In this document: piece by piece, positions 29,213-40,500 of the stretch
Layout: each line of letters opens with the position of its first letter
Position numbering within the stretch: position 1 is the first letter of the stretch
DNA from: Saccharomycopsis crataegensis
Lineage: Eukaryota > Ascomycota > Saccharomycetes > Ascoideales > Saccharomycopsidaceae
Direction of reading: 5' to 3'
DNA: 64,000 bases
Assembly: GCF_037102585.1 (NCBI RefSeq)
Contig: NW_027043838.1
Span: 62,001-126,000 of the forward strand
Program-made: the position numbers and the translations under genes
Notes under the pieces: model-generated
Seen by the model: the letters and a program-made list of their open reading frames with translations, nothing else
What the model was told of the DNA's origin: nothing
The model's database searches: none

Positions 29213-32200
29213 TTAGAAAGTATTAGTATCTCCATTATTCTGGTTCCCCGGCATGTTAAGAGATTGAGTACCTCCATTCTGGATGCCAGCTTGACCAGAA
29301 TTCTCAGTCGCATCATTCTCGCCATGTCTGCTAGTTCGATGATGATGATTATGATGATGACGGTGTCTATGTCTTGAAGAAGAAGAGCCATCGCCATTAG
29401 TGTTAGCGCTATTGGAACTCGAGCTGCTAGAAGCAGGTTGGCACCAATACTTATGGTATTCCCACGCCTTAAACTGACAATCTCTAGAGCAATACTTTGC
29501 TCTTCTGCATCTTTTACATTTGGAAAATCTTTTGTCTGTTTCCCATTTACCACAAGTGGTATTACCACATTGCCTAATCCCACCCTTTTGTTCATCTTTT
29601 CGGCAAGAATTTCTCATAATTACTCCCGACCAATGGGTAAATTCCGTTGGAAAGATATCATTACTGAATCTTTCAACTAATCCAAAGACATTTAGGTAAT
29701 CCAAAGGAATAATGGAGTAATCTAAATCATGCTTGGACATGATTGTGGATTTACCACATTTGAAGGCGTCTTGCTCTTGCTGATTACTTGGGAAAAAATT
29801 AAGATAACTAATCAGTGGCAAGTCTTTATGAAAATTTTCAATAGAAGAGGCGATGATAGGAGGCTTGCAGTAATTCAAAGGTAAATGAATAAAATTCTCC
29901 CCGAGACGTTGGTATGCTGAGAGTTGTTGACCGACACTATTGATTGAATGGGAATTATTAGTGTCAGGTGCTTTCAAAATCGACAGATAGTCACTGTCAT
30001 CGAAATCATAGTCCTCATAGTTCCATTTCTTTTGCAACTCGGCTCTCTTCTTCTCATAGTATTTCACCTTCTTCATTTTGTAGGTTAAAGCTGAATTAAT
30101 TTTCAAAATTTTTTCAAATTTCTTGTTGATTTGATAACTCAATATTGATTTGTCAACTTTGAAGTTAATTGCTGCAGAATTCACTTCATCAGAATGATTT
30201 CTTAAATCAATATTATTATCATCATCACTGATGCTATTAAGCTCATCAGACTCCTTATCTGGTTCACTTCCAAATGGTGGAATCATGTCGAAGCGAGAAG
30301 AGCTATCCAATTCGCTACCATACTTGAGCCCGAATCTTTCGATTTCACTTCTGGACAAAGGTTGAATCTCATTCATAGCTCCCAATGTAACATCACCTTC
30401 ATCAGGCTCACTGATTGGTTGAACAAGTCTGGTATTTGAATTATAATTGGAGCCAAACTCAACGCTTTCCATATCATCACCACTAGACTCATCACTAGAC
30501 CCATTCTCATCATCAGATGGTAACATCTTATTCAAAGGCTTTGTTATATCCTTTCGATTCAATATTGGATTTGAAATCATCTCTTTATACTTATTTATCA
30601 AGTAAAACAACTCCGCAATATCCTCTCTGTTAGTCTTTTGTAATAGCTTAACATTTTCGTTGAATTTTTCTAAATCACAATTTATCTTGAGAGAGAATAA
30701 CTTGTCTTCAATCAGCTCTTTAATGTTTTCTGCGTCTTCCGTGACAATTACATCATTGTCCCTGACATTTATGCCTTGTTGTACAAACAAAGAATCAATA
30801 TCGGCTCTAAAAACACCATCATTGTCAGTTAGGATATTAATATTATTTTCCAATGATCCATGAACCGATTCAGCGAAGTCCAGTGTTCTGGGTCTGAATA
30901 AGGAACTAGTACTTGCGCCGTTCGGAAATAAAAATGGTAAATCTGAAAGATCAGTACCCATTTTCTCGTTCAACATGTAAAATTCAGCGCCAGATTTTCC
31001 CCAACCTCTTTTAAAATGATTTTCAACAATTTGTTTACCAATAAATTCTAAATCAACCCTTTTATCTCTGAAAAACTCAGTGACATTTGCACCATTAGAT
31101 TTCATATCAGCAATAGCGTTGGGGTATTCACGAAGTGACAATTTTGGAACAATATATGTAAATTGTAATACATCCTTCATATGGGTATACTTGGACACAA
31201 AAGCCAAAAGCTGCAAAACCCATATTATATCATCATCTGCAGGAACAATCTTTCCTTTGTAGAACTCTCTTGGAGGCTGGACAAGGTTCATATCGAGTGC
31301 ATTCTGAGCATCGTTATTTACATTAGCATTTGTAGGACTTTCAATAAAAGGAGTATTATCAACATCAGCGTTATTTCCTCGAGACGCGGCTTCAATTGAT
31401 TGGCTATTGTTGGTGCTGTCGGTGTTATTTATGATGATATCATGCTCAGGGCTGGCTCTGTTATTATTAGGAGACAATAAATCAGCTGGCAAGTCCTTGT
31501 TGGTGCAAAAATCACCATTCGAGTCTCTGAAAAATAAGTTCTTGAACATATGCGCCAATAAAGTATGATATTCAGGATGATCAACAGGACTTTCATTGCA
31601 GTCAGAAGCTTTCCAGTTGATGATATATTTACCACTATATCTGTCTAACCCAGTCGCACCTTGAGAATTTGAATCCTGTTTTGAGAATTCCTTGCAAATT
31701 GCCAAAATATCAGGGATTAGAGGATAATGCTTATCCGCAGCTAGGGAACAGTCTATCACAATTTTACCTTCTCCATTAAGGCTAAACATTAATGCATTAT
31801 CCTTTGTGCTGACACTCCAGTACATAGGTCTACCATTATCGTCGCTCTGCACTATGCTATTTAAAGATATTAAATCTTGAGTAGAGTTGCTGAAATCATC
31901 AAATAGAATCTCACGCAAGGCCCTATTAAACTTCTGAACCGTAACAGCCGTACGAGACTCGAAAGTGTTTGGGGGCTCTTGGTTGTTCACTTCAAAATTC
32001 GCTGGCTGTTGTGTATTTGCCATTGCCTGCCCTAATATCGTAAGTCCAGTGGAAATATTTTGTGCCATATTAGTAATACCATTCGATGTAGTAGTGTCTA
32101 ATCGCTGGTCAAAAGGATTGACTTGGCCAGTTACACCAGAATTCAAGATTGATTCACTCGTAGTTTGAGAATTAGAGGTAGGGACATTTGCCAGCTCAGG

Positions 32201-33466
32201 AGGATCATCATTCATAGAATTCATAGAAGAGACATTAACATGGTTGTTTGAGAAGTTGTTATAGACATTCAAATTCTGATTTATTTCTTGCATATTATTA
32301 GCGAGCCCCCGAATAAGTAATGAAATTATATTGATGTTGGCTTTGATTGATCTCAATAAACGAATATTCGAGTCATTATTGTGCCCCATTGTATCCCCAC
32401 CATTTACACGCCTAGCGTGTCTAATTTCCCTTTGTTGTAATGACATCCTACTTAGCATTTTCAATGTCTCTAAAAGAACTCCTGCCAAGGAGCTGAACTG
32501 CTGAGGCGGTACAAGAGATCTCCCACCATTATTGGTTCTCTGGACAAAAAGTTGCACTTGCTCCTGAATTTCATGAATGGAGACATTTCTATTAGATACT
32601 GCTGAGCCATCCAAGCTGCTGACGATGACATAAATCGAATTAATAACCTCATTAAACAGTCGATCGAAACTTTCGTTTGAAATTTCATTAATGTTAGGTT
32701 CTGCGAACAATAGGTCTGATTGATCATCTACCGACGGTGACTTGGTTGCAGAATTTAACTTTATCTTTCCACTTTTAACAAGTAAATAATTGTCCAAAAC
32801 GGTTGCAACAATTGGAATGATTCCACTTTTTACTATTTTCTTCCTTATCCTTTCATTACCTCTGGTTCCACATAGTACCAAGACTTGAAGGGTCAAGGTC
32901 CATTTCCAAGCCACTAATACTTTTTTGTCAGCCCTATTTTTTACTTTCTTTAGCTCCCTCTTAGCCTTATAATTATTAAGATAATCCATGAAAATCTTTA
33001 TACTTCGAGACAAACTTTCATTGATGCTGATTAGTTTGCTAACCGACTCAGATTTATCGAGCTGCAGAACTTCATCTTTAGAAGCCAATGTACTAACTTC
33101 TTTTAGCATACCACTCAAATATTCAAAAAACACGTTCTGGAAGTTGCTATAGGACTTTCCAAGCTTATAAGCTTCGGCGGAGTTTAGTTCTACCTCAATA
33201 TCTAAACTTTCGTTTCCCGATTCGTCATTGTCTTCAGTTCCAAGAAAACACTCATTTAAAATATCAACCAATCTCAGGATTCCTCCATCTCCTACTAAAG
33301 TCTCTCTGACTTTTGGTGAGCTGCTAGCAAGAAATGTAAGATTATTGAGAGAATTCACAAGGGGCTTGTCTATGGTACAGTCCAACGCTCTTCGATCATA
33401 AAGTGTTGCAGTAATAGAGATCGCCGCCTTGTTTGCGGGTATATTCTTGTTGTTTGGGAGTCTCAT
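29213..33466 (-). CDS. MUB1: MYND zinc-finger protein Mub1 (SamB family), extended
   Basis: Mub1 works with the E3 ligase Ubr2 and E2 Rad6 to ubiquitinate Rpn4 and kinetochore Dsn1 (known in S. cerevisiae). The N-terminus TLYDRRALDC, then KPLVNSLNNLTFLASSS and VRETLVGDGGILRLV, is the Mub1/SamB armadillo-like signature. The MYND finger is at 1300-1342 (CGNTTCGKW, CKRC, KYCSRDCQ, HKYWC). The tail has a His/Arg run (HRHRHHHNHHHR). The start used is the first ATG (33466); the frame extends 5 codons upstream without an ATG. At 1,417 residues it is more than twice the length of S. cerevisiae Mub1 (620). The extra sequence is Asn/Ser/Asp-rich between the two conserved parts but includes folded-looking blocks, so it is not merely low complexity. 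Confidence 0.88.
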   Translation of the reverse strand: MRLPNNKNIPANKAAISITATLYDRRALDCTIDKPLVNSLNNLTFLASSSPKVRETLVGDGGILRLVDILNECFLGTEDNDESGNESLDIEVELNSAEAYKLGKSYSNFQNVFFEYLSGMLKEVSTLASKDEVLQLDKSESVSKLISINESLSRSIKIFMDYLNNYKAKRELKKVKNRADKKVLVAWKWTLTLQVLVLCGTRGNERIRKKIVKSGIIPIVATVLDNYLLVKSGKIKLNSATKSPSVDDQSDLLFAEPNINEISNESFDRLFNEVINSIYVIVSSLDGSAVSNRNVSIHEIQEQVQLFVQRTNNGGRSLVPPQQFSSLAGVLLETLKMLSRMSLQQREIRHARRVNGGDTMGHNNDSNIRLLRSIKANINIISLLIRGLANNMQEINQNLNVYNNFSNNHVNVSSMNSMNDDPPELANVPTSNSQTTSESILNSGVTGQVNPFDQRLDTTTSNGITNMAQNISTGLTILGQAMANTQQPANFEVNNQEPPNTFESRTAVTVQKFNRALREILFDDFSNSTQDLISLNSIVQSDDNGRPMYWSVSTKDNALMFSLNGEGKIVIDCSLAADKHYPLIPDILAICKEFSKQDSNSQGATGLDRYSGKYIINWKASDCNESPVDHPEYHTLLAHMFKNLFFRDSNGDFCTNKDLPADLLSPNNNRASPEHDIIINNTDSTNNSQSIEAASRGNNADVDNTPFIESPTNANVNNDAQNALDMNLVQPPREFYKGKIVPADDDIIWVLQLLAFVSKYTHMKDVLQFTYIVPKLSLREYPNAIADMKSNGANVTEFFRDKRVDLEFIGKQIVENHFKRGWGKSGAEFYMLNEKMGTDLSDLPFLFPNGASTSSLFRPRTLDFAESVHGSLENNINILTDNDGVFRADIDSLFVQQGINVRDNDVIVTEDAENIKELIEDKLFSLKINCDLEKFNENVKLLQKTNREDIAELFYLINKYKEMISNPILNRKDITKPLNKMLPSDDENGSSDESSGDDMESVEFGSNYNSNTRLVQPISEPDEGDVTLGAMNEIQPLSRSEIERFGLKYGSELDSSSRFDMIPPFGSEPDKESDELNSISDDDNNIDLRNHSDEVNSAAINFKVDKSILSYQINKKFEKILKINSALTYKMKKVKYYEKKRAELQKKWNYEDYDFDDSDYLSILKAPDTNNSHSINSVGQQLSAYQRLGENFIHLPLNYCKPPIIASSIENFHKDLPLISYLNFFPSNQQEQDAFKCGKSTIMSKHDLDYSIIPLDYLNVFGLVERFSNDIFPTEFTHWSGVIMRNSCRKDEQKGGIRQCGNTTCGKWETDKRFSKCKRCRRAKYCSRDCQFKAWEYHKYWCQPASSSSSSNSANTNGDGSSSSRHRHRHHHNHHHRTSRHGENDATENSGQAGIQNGGTQSLNMPGNQNNGDTNTF

Positions 33467-33885
33467 TTTTCTCTTCCGCAAACAAAGAGAAAAAAAAAAA
33501 GCAATAGAAGAACAACAATGGCAAGGGCCTGGAAAAAGCTATAGAAAGTCCTTTTGGTAAATGCAACGAGAGATCGCTACTATTTACCTTCTTGGTTCTT
33601 TTTGGGAGGCAAAAAAAAAAGAATCTATGTCACGCAGCAGTGGAGTGTAACGGTTGAAGCGCGGAAAAGTACCTTCCGGACAGCGCTACTCAGAACCTCT
33701 GTTATTTTCCGTACCGGTGTACCAGCACACTGCTAGCATCTCTTTTCTAACTTCCTTGCACTTCGGGGAAGGGATCGGCATATTCATATCAAATCATTCC
33801 TTTTTTATCAGGTGGAATTTTGTTTCAAGCCATTTGAACCTGTATCATTTCAGTGCCTAAATTGTTAAAGTTGCTAGCTCTTGAT
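33467..33885. promoter_or_regulatory. MUB1 upstream region
   Basis: Proximal upstream of MUB1, up to the repeat copy at 33886. A GC-richer patch lies near 33650-33735. I checked it for tRNA A/B boxes and found none. Confidence 0.35.
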
Positions 33886-34261
33886 ATTGCACTATCGTAC
33901 ATACTACGAATATGGTCACCCCACTTTACATTTTATCGTGTTAAATTTTTTTTTTCTTATTGTTATTAGAAAACAAGAACCAATCCTACTATTATTCTTC
34001 ATTTAATACATTTACCTTCTTTGATTTATTGCTGTTAATTCAGCCTAATAACAAGTTGTTAAATACGAGCCACTTGTTTGAGTTGTGTGTTCTATCGAAT
34101 AGTTAGAGACCAATTACGGTGATAGCATCTGATCTTCTTATCACGTATCTAACGCGAGATCGAGTGAAGATAAGTATCGATATAGGATCAAGAAGTCAAC
34201 TCTTCATCCCTTTCCTTTTCTGTTGTCATTTCGCCGTCTCACGTGAAATCGGAAATAAAAA
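33886..34261 (+). repeat. dispersed repeat copy A (solo-LTR-like)
   Basis: About 376 bp that recurs inverted at 59221-59628. The match begins at ATTGCACTATCGTACATACT and ends at GGAAATAAAAA. Outside simple-sequence indels I count roughly 16 differences in about 350 aligned bases (about 95% identity), so the copies are young. Size and intergenic position fit a solo LTR (one end begins TG), but no CA end or target duplication is clear. The family is undetermined and no internal region is present. A CACGTG at 34240-34245 lies inside the repeat, 170 bp upstream of the sorting nexin. Confidence 0.75.
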
Positions 34262-34415
34262 TATTAAGTAGTGCGTCTAGGGTTCAAGAATTGCGGTTAG
34301 GCAGCACAGGCGTCAATAATCAGATTACAGGAATTTGAATAAGCCTGATGAGCTTGACAACAACAAGGAGTAAGTCTGTAGTGAGAACGATATATTCATC
34401 CCGACTTACAGACTG

Positions 34416-37223
34416 ATGTCTTTGTTTGACGACGAGGAAGACAACAATCCATTTGCTGGTAGCAATCACTTGTTTGCTTCAGGTATTGGTGGATCTATTC
34501 ACTCTGCCGATGATGACCCATTTATTGATAACACCAACAACAGAGACCATTTTTCAACTGCAAATATCTTTGGTGATCATCTCAGGGGCTCAGGGTCAAT
34601 CAGTGATCATCCAAATGGTCAGTCTGCTAGAATTGATGTCTCTAATGATGCATTTGACGCGTTATCATCATCAACAATACAACACGAAGATCTTGACTCC
34701 TTTGGGGAGTCAACCCCTACACATGGCAAAGGCATAATAAAATCAGGTTTGCTAGGCGATGAGAGTACTACGGCCTACCAAAAAAATACAGCAAGCTCAT
34801 CTCCAGAACTGTGGATCAATTACAAACCCTCTAGCCTCTTGCTTTCAGATAATGAAACAAGTATTATTGATAATGCTAAGCAAGAAGAATATGAAAGAGG
34901 ATTGATGGACCATGCTAATACCACTATTTCCAGCAACAATCCTTTAGATTTTTATTCAGAATCGGAAGCGACTCCATATGAGATTATTCACAACAATACT
35001 GGTATTCAGATTGATATTCCATATATAATTCAATTGAAGGACCGGAAGAACAAGGTTGTGATTGTTTACATTATCAAATTGAAGAATTTAGAAATCAGGA
35101 GAAGATATTCGGATTTCGATAAGTTGAGAAAAATCTTGGGTAGAATCTATCCTAATTTTTTGCTTCCATCGTTACCAGAAAAGCACTCCTTCAGAAACTA
35201 CATGAAGAATCCATTGAATGTCCAAAAATCTGATGTCAAGTTCATTGAGCACAGAAAGAGATCTCTCAGGTCTTTTCTAAATAGATTAATATCCTACCCA
35301 AATTACAATCCGGCTGTTCCTGAAGATATTCCGCCAATTAGGTTCAATGATATTTTTCTCAAATTCCTAGATCCAACAATAAGTAATTTTCAAGATATTC
35401 TCAAAATGCTCCCAATACCATTACTTCAAAATAATCCATTGTTGAACGATCCTTTGAATCCTTACAAAATAAGCCCATATCATAATCTACTCCCTAATCT
35501 AGTTCACACATCACTTTCTAATTATGATCAAGCTGTTAGAGGCTATATGATGGTGCTTGACAGAGAGAAACGAAAGACCGAAGAGTTGAGAGTTGACTCT
35601 CCAAAGAAAGCTTTGACAGGCAGCACAGTAAACGACGCTAACACATCATTATCGTCCATGGATGTCCTAGATGATCTAGATTTGATTACTTTTGAAGACT
35701 ATGAATACTTCAAACTGATTGAGAAATACATTTCATCTTTTGCCAGATCTCTTCGACCAGTGATTTCATGTGAAAGTCGGGTACATGGAACATTGGAGGA
35801 TTTAATTAAAAACTTGTCAAAACTTGGAGCATATTTCAACGCATTTTCCTTGGAATATAATTTCACTATGACATTTCAACCTGATTTTAAGATACCTCAC
35901 AATGAGAAATCAGGAATTCAAGATAATGAAGAGGAACCTGTTGTTGTTGCTGATGATGATATCCAACACTTAAAGGAGAATTTAACCAAATCGCAGAATA
36001 AGGACTTTGAAAAATTCTACACTTTGGCATCGGCAATTGAAAAAGTAGGTCAATCTATTGATAACGAATTCATTAATATTGAAATGTTGGAGTTTTCATT
36101 GATGACGTCCTTCCTGGAACCTCTTATGGAAATAAACTCAATGTTAAAAAATTGTTTAACGGAAGTAATTAAGTTCAAAAAATTGAAAGATTTGCAATAC
36201 TTGACAATTAACAAGAGGCTTAGAGATAAGCGGAAAGCTTTGAAAACATATCTTGACATTGATTTGAAGTACCAAAAGTTACAAGAGGTTTTGAAGAATA
36301 GTATCAATGAAAGTAACACCATGAAGCAAGCCTATCAAAGACTTGAGATCCAAAAACAGAAGCAGATGTTGAAGGAACAGAAGCAGTACACTAGACATCA
36401 GCCATACCAGAACCTCGATGACAGTTCTGAAGCATCCTTTTCCACGACAGAAGACTCTGAAATGAATAGTAATTTAGTATTGAATGAGGAAGCCATGACA
36501 TTACCATCATCTGGCTCTTCGTTTAGCTGGTTGAACTTGTTCACTGGTAAGGCTCATAGCCCAGAACATATGTCCAAAATGCAACGCAATCAAGAAATCA
36601 GAAAATTAAGGAAGGAAATAGCCGCGTTGCAGCACTTGTCAGCAATTGTATCTAATGATGTGAAACAAGTGAACTCAACATTGAAGATCAACATGAAAAA
36701 TCTCATGAAATTCTTAAGAGTCGAAGTGAACAAGTTGAATCTAAAATTTGTGAAGATTTTCTTGAAGTTTTTCCGCGAAAATTTAAGCCACTGGGAGAAT
36801 GTCAATCATTATGTCAATAATAACATTTATGATTTGAAATTCAACTACAAGTATGATAATAGAATCCCAAGATATATTAGATATCCACAGGAAGACTTGC
36901 TAAAGAAACAAATGATGCTACAACCCCAAATGCTGCAAAATGGAGAAGTTGCAGCTAACAAAAGGCTCAAAGAAGACTATCTTGAGGAACAAATAGCAAA
37001 ACATAATGCAAATATCTCCTTAGCTATTGCTAACCATAGGGACCCGCTGGAACTTAATAATTCAGGAGGAGGTATTCTTGGAGGATTTGTTAGTGATGCA
37101 GAAGATGACGCTGACTTTGCAGAGAGTGAAAGAGAGAATGATGATAGCAGTACGGATAACGATGATGATGGAATCGATGATAGCTATAACTATTCCGATG
37201 ATAGCGGAAACGATACCTTGTGA
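34416..37223 (+). CDS. SNX41: Snx41/Atg20-type PX sorting nexin
   Basis: A 935-residue peripheral membrane protein. Snx41 and Atg20 pair with Snx4 to retrieve cargo from endosomes and in selective autophagy. The N-terminus DDEEDNNPFAG, then HLFASGIG, resembles Snx41. The PX domain is about 196-320, with the PI3P-contacting RRYSDF (229-234), the Pro-rich FLLPSLPEKHS and RKRSLRSFLNR. FLDPTISNF leads into a short Pro-rich linker (PIPLLQNNPLL). A BAR-like coiled helical region covers about 420-850, interrupted by a disordered insert (660-720). The tail is very acidic. It is longer than the S. cerevisiae proteins (625-640), through the N-terminal, inserted and C-terminal disordered parts. Choice of SNX41 over ATG20 rests on the N-terminus. 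Confidence 0.75.
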   Translation: MSLFDDEEDNNPFAGSNHLFASGIGGSIHSADDDPFIDNTNNRDHFSTANIFGDHLRGSGSISDHPNGQSARIDVSNDAFDALSSSTIQHEDLDSFGESTPTHGKGIIKSGLLGDESTTAYQKNTASSSPELWINYKPSSLLLSDNETSIIDNAKQEEYERGLMDHANTTISSNNPLDFYSESEATPYEIIHNNTGIQIDIPYIIQLKDRKNKVVIVYIIKLKNLEIRRRYSDFDKLRKILGRIYPNFLLPSLPEKHSFRNYMKNPLNVQKSDVKFIEHRKRSLRSFLNRLISYPNYNPAVPEDIPPIRFNDIFLKFLDPTISNFQDILKMLPIPLLQNNPLLNDPLNPYKISPYHNLLPNLVHTSLSNYDQAVRGYMMVLDREKRKTEELRVDSPKKALTGSTVNDANTSLSSMDVLDDLDLITFEDYEYFKLIEKYISSFARSLRPVISCESRVHGTLEDLIKNLSKLGAYFNAFSLEYNFTMTFQPDFKIPHNEKSGIQDNEEEPVVVADDDIQHLKENLTKSQNKDFEKFYTLASAIEKVGQSIDNEFINIEMLEFSLMTSFLEPLMEINSMLKNCLTEVIKFKKLKDLQYLTINKRLRDKRKALKTYLDIDLKYQKLQEVLKNSINESNTMKQAYQRLEIQKQKQMLKEQKQYTRHQPYQNLDDSSEASFSTTEDSEMNSNLVLNEEAMTLPSSGSSFSWLNLFTGKAHSPEHMSKMQRNQEIRKLRKEIAALQHLSAIVSNDVKQVNSTLKINMKNLMKFLRVEVNKLNLKFVKIFLKFFRENLSHWENVNHYVNNNIYDLKFNYKYDNRIPRYIRYPQEDLLKKQMMLQPQMLQNGEVAANKRLKEDYLEEQIAKHNANISLAIANHRDPLELNNSGGGILGGFVSDAEDDADFAESERENDDSSTDNDDDGIDDSYNYSDDSGNDTL

Positions 37224-37547
37224 TTTTTAAGGAGAATTTTATTTTTCTTTTTTAATTTTAGGCATGCCTTTTGTGTCGCATATTTACTTTTTTAGTTCTT
37301 TATAATTTACTCTTATACCATCCAAATAATTGACTTTGATATTTAACAGAATAGAAAAGAGTAAATTTATTACTGTTTCGACATTTTTTTTTTTCTTTCT
37401 CAACTTTTGCTTGCTCGTTATGCTATAATATGATATTTATTTTATCCGAATTGAAATAACTTTATTATTTGGAAGCTTAGTGTAACAATAATATAAGCTA
37501 AGTTCAAATGGCAATAATATAACAAGTATAAACAAATAAATAAAGAC
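37224..37547. other. convergent 3' region SNX41 / EFL1
   Basis: AT-rich 0.3 kb, 3' UTR-like; nothing else seen. Confidence 0.4.
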
Positions 37548-40500
37548 CTAATCCTTTCTGAGAGTTCTTTGTTTTTCAGCATTCTTGACAGTGATCTCAT
37601 CAACGAACAACCCTTTACTCTTTCTGATAGTGTTGATGTATTTTCTGGCCATGTTTTCTCTTTCAGCGAATTCACCAAGGGCTTCCAATTCTTCTTCGGT
37701 CTTTGGCACCCAGAATGGATCTTCATTAATGATTTCGTATCCGTTGAATACCAATTGTGGAATAGCTGCCCCACTGGTCTTTTTACGGAACTCTTCACTG
37801 AAACCAAATGCCTCGATAACCGGAATCTTAGCCTTGATACTGAACAACAAAGTACCTTCTTTCATTTCTTCAGAAATAATTCTTCCCCGACGTTTTTGAA
37901 TAACGGCATAAACTTTACCCAATACTTCAGAGGTTGCCTGAATATCACACGAGTACATAGCCAACATCAATCTTGGCGACCAGTCAAGGAACGCTTGATG
38001 GATAGAATCTTTGGTTTGTCTGAGAAGTTTCCCAGCCAAGTTTGTGATGCTTGCAACGATAGAAGAATGATCTTCATCTCCAATGAAGTTGATTTCTTCA
38101 ATGAAAACCGATACGCCTTCCACAGGTTCCGAAGCCAATGGACCTTCCATCATTGCTAGTTGAAATCCGTTGATGATAGAGCCTTCGAATGACAAAGTCT
38201 GTTTGACATTGAGGTTTGATAATTTGCCAGATTTGTCAATAAGAAGATTAGGACCAATTCTTTTTGGACCAAAAGTAACGATATTGTTGATAATTGAAGC
38301 CTTAATATCTTCAGTTGCATTATAGAAATTGTCTTTGTTTTTGGAGATTTGCTTTTTAATTTCATCAGAGTTCAATTGAACATCAATAATCTTGGACAAA
38401 TCATCCTCCAATTTCTTGATATTTTCTTGTTTAGATTTCAAATTCATAACTGAGTTAATCAAGGCAATATTAGTATTTAGATAACTGGTGATTGGTGCTG
38501 GTAAAGGCTTGACGCTGATTTTGAACTCAATGGCCTTTGATGTATCATCATCACTGTTGAGAGTAAAGACGTAGTGACCTCTACCCCCGAATTCAGGATG
38601 TTTGATTGGATTGATTTCGTTACTCCCAAACCCTTCGTAGGCATTTGCGTCGCTTGACGAAGATAAACCCTCAGGCCCAACAATGGTTTCACGATATGGA
38701 ATACTTGGTTCGGAGGCCTGGATCTCTACACCAACAAACCTTTCCTTCAAATCATTCAAGCATCTTTCCAAGTGTAATTCTCCAGAACAACACAAAATAT
38801 TTTCACCCTTGTCATTCAAGTAGGTTTCAACCACAGGGTCACTTTCACAAAGAAGCTTCAAACCATGACTGAGCTGATCCAAATAAAGTGGGTTTACCGG
38901 CTCGACAGCGACTTGAACAATTGGGGGAATTGCTGTCAAAGTAGAAACGGCACTGAGATTAATACCATTGCTCAATGATTTATTGAGAGCCGAAGAGCTC
39001 ACCAAGGTACCATTTTTATGTAATTTTCCAGCAAGACCACCGATACCCACAATATTACCTGCAGGAACCTCATTGATACACACAAGCTCTCTGCCCATTA
39101 ATAAATATAAATCTTCAATTTCTAGTTCGGAAATATGTTCAGGAGAAGGATTTAGCGGGTCATATTTTGGTGATAGAACGGTTAACTTTGAGCCAATTTT
39201 TAAAGTTCCTGAGTAAATTCTGGCGAAACCAATAAGGGTTTCTTTAGACACATTGATATCCTTTGGCTCTCCAAAATCAAAATCATCGAAATCCTCGTCT
39301 TCAAAATCACCGAAATCATCAAAATTGGATGATACCTGTGTTGTCGTGATATTCATATTACCAAGGCCATCGTTTAATTTTTTATCATCCTCCAAGGCTC
39401 TAGCTTGTTCAGCCACTTTTCTAGCCTTTTCTCTTGCGATTCTTCCCAATTCTGCCATTTCATTGGCTGACAAGATTTTTTTATTTCTATCAGGTAAATC
39501 TTCATCGGGAACACTAATCATCTTGGAAACATAACAAGACACCGGACCGTTATTATCACAGGCGAGCATGGATTGCTTTAATTCTTCATTGATCATTTCG
39601 GAATTAGGAATCACATCCAAAATAGCTGGAATACGAATTGCTTGTGATTCAATTGGTGACTGGAGCTGTTCAACCACAGTGACAAGAATAGACGATGAAA
39701 TAGGAAGCCATTGAGACATAATGGTCTTGAGCAAATTCTTTGTATCCTTAGAACGAAGGTCCCTAGGCAATACCTTGATATTTAAAGCCTTCACAATTTT
39801 ATTCAAAACTTCTGGATCTCTGGCAGATTCTTGGGTGACAGTATTTTCGTAAATTTTCCAAATATTTTCTAGAATCAATTGTACAAACAAAGGTTTCAAG
39901 TTTTTTCTTCCCTTCAAACCTTTATAATTGATAACCTTCTTTGTCTTTGGGTCAAGATAGAAGTCACCCCAAAGAACTTTCTGTAAATTCTCACGCTTGA
40001 AACCAAGCTTCTTTTCATAGAATGCAGCCAACTGCTGAATGGTGAAGCCCCAGCCATCAATGGCACTGCCAAAAATCACATTATTTTTTTCAGGATGGAA
40101 ATACAAATCTTTGTCATCCTTTCCCACGAATTCTGCTTGACCATCTTTTTCCAAATTCTCTCTATAAATTTCATCTTCGATCATTCTTTCCCCGGCGAAA
40201 AAACTACCAATAACCACGTTCGCTTGTTCAACGATTTTCTTCAAATGAGTGTATGCTTCAGAAGGACTCATCTTCAATTCAATTATTAATCTGTCAATCT
40301 TGTTCAACACCAAAACCGGCTTTAACTTGTCGTTCCAAGCTTGACGTAATACAGTGACAGTTTGTGATTGAATTCCTTCAACAACATCCACAAGAACAAG
40401 GGCCCCATCACAAAGACGCGATGCCACAGAAACTTCTGAGCTGAAATCAATATGACCAGGAGAATCAATCAAGTTGATTAGATGTTCTTCGATGACAGGT

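Noticed and set aside
33600-33740. GC-richer patch upstream of MUB1 considered as a tRNA
   Set aside because: No GGTTCGA-type B-box; a tRNA fold could not be drawn.
34360-34415. GTAAGT...CAG just before SNX41 considered as a 5' intron
   Set aside because: No branch point, and joining the upstream ATG gives an immediate stop.
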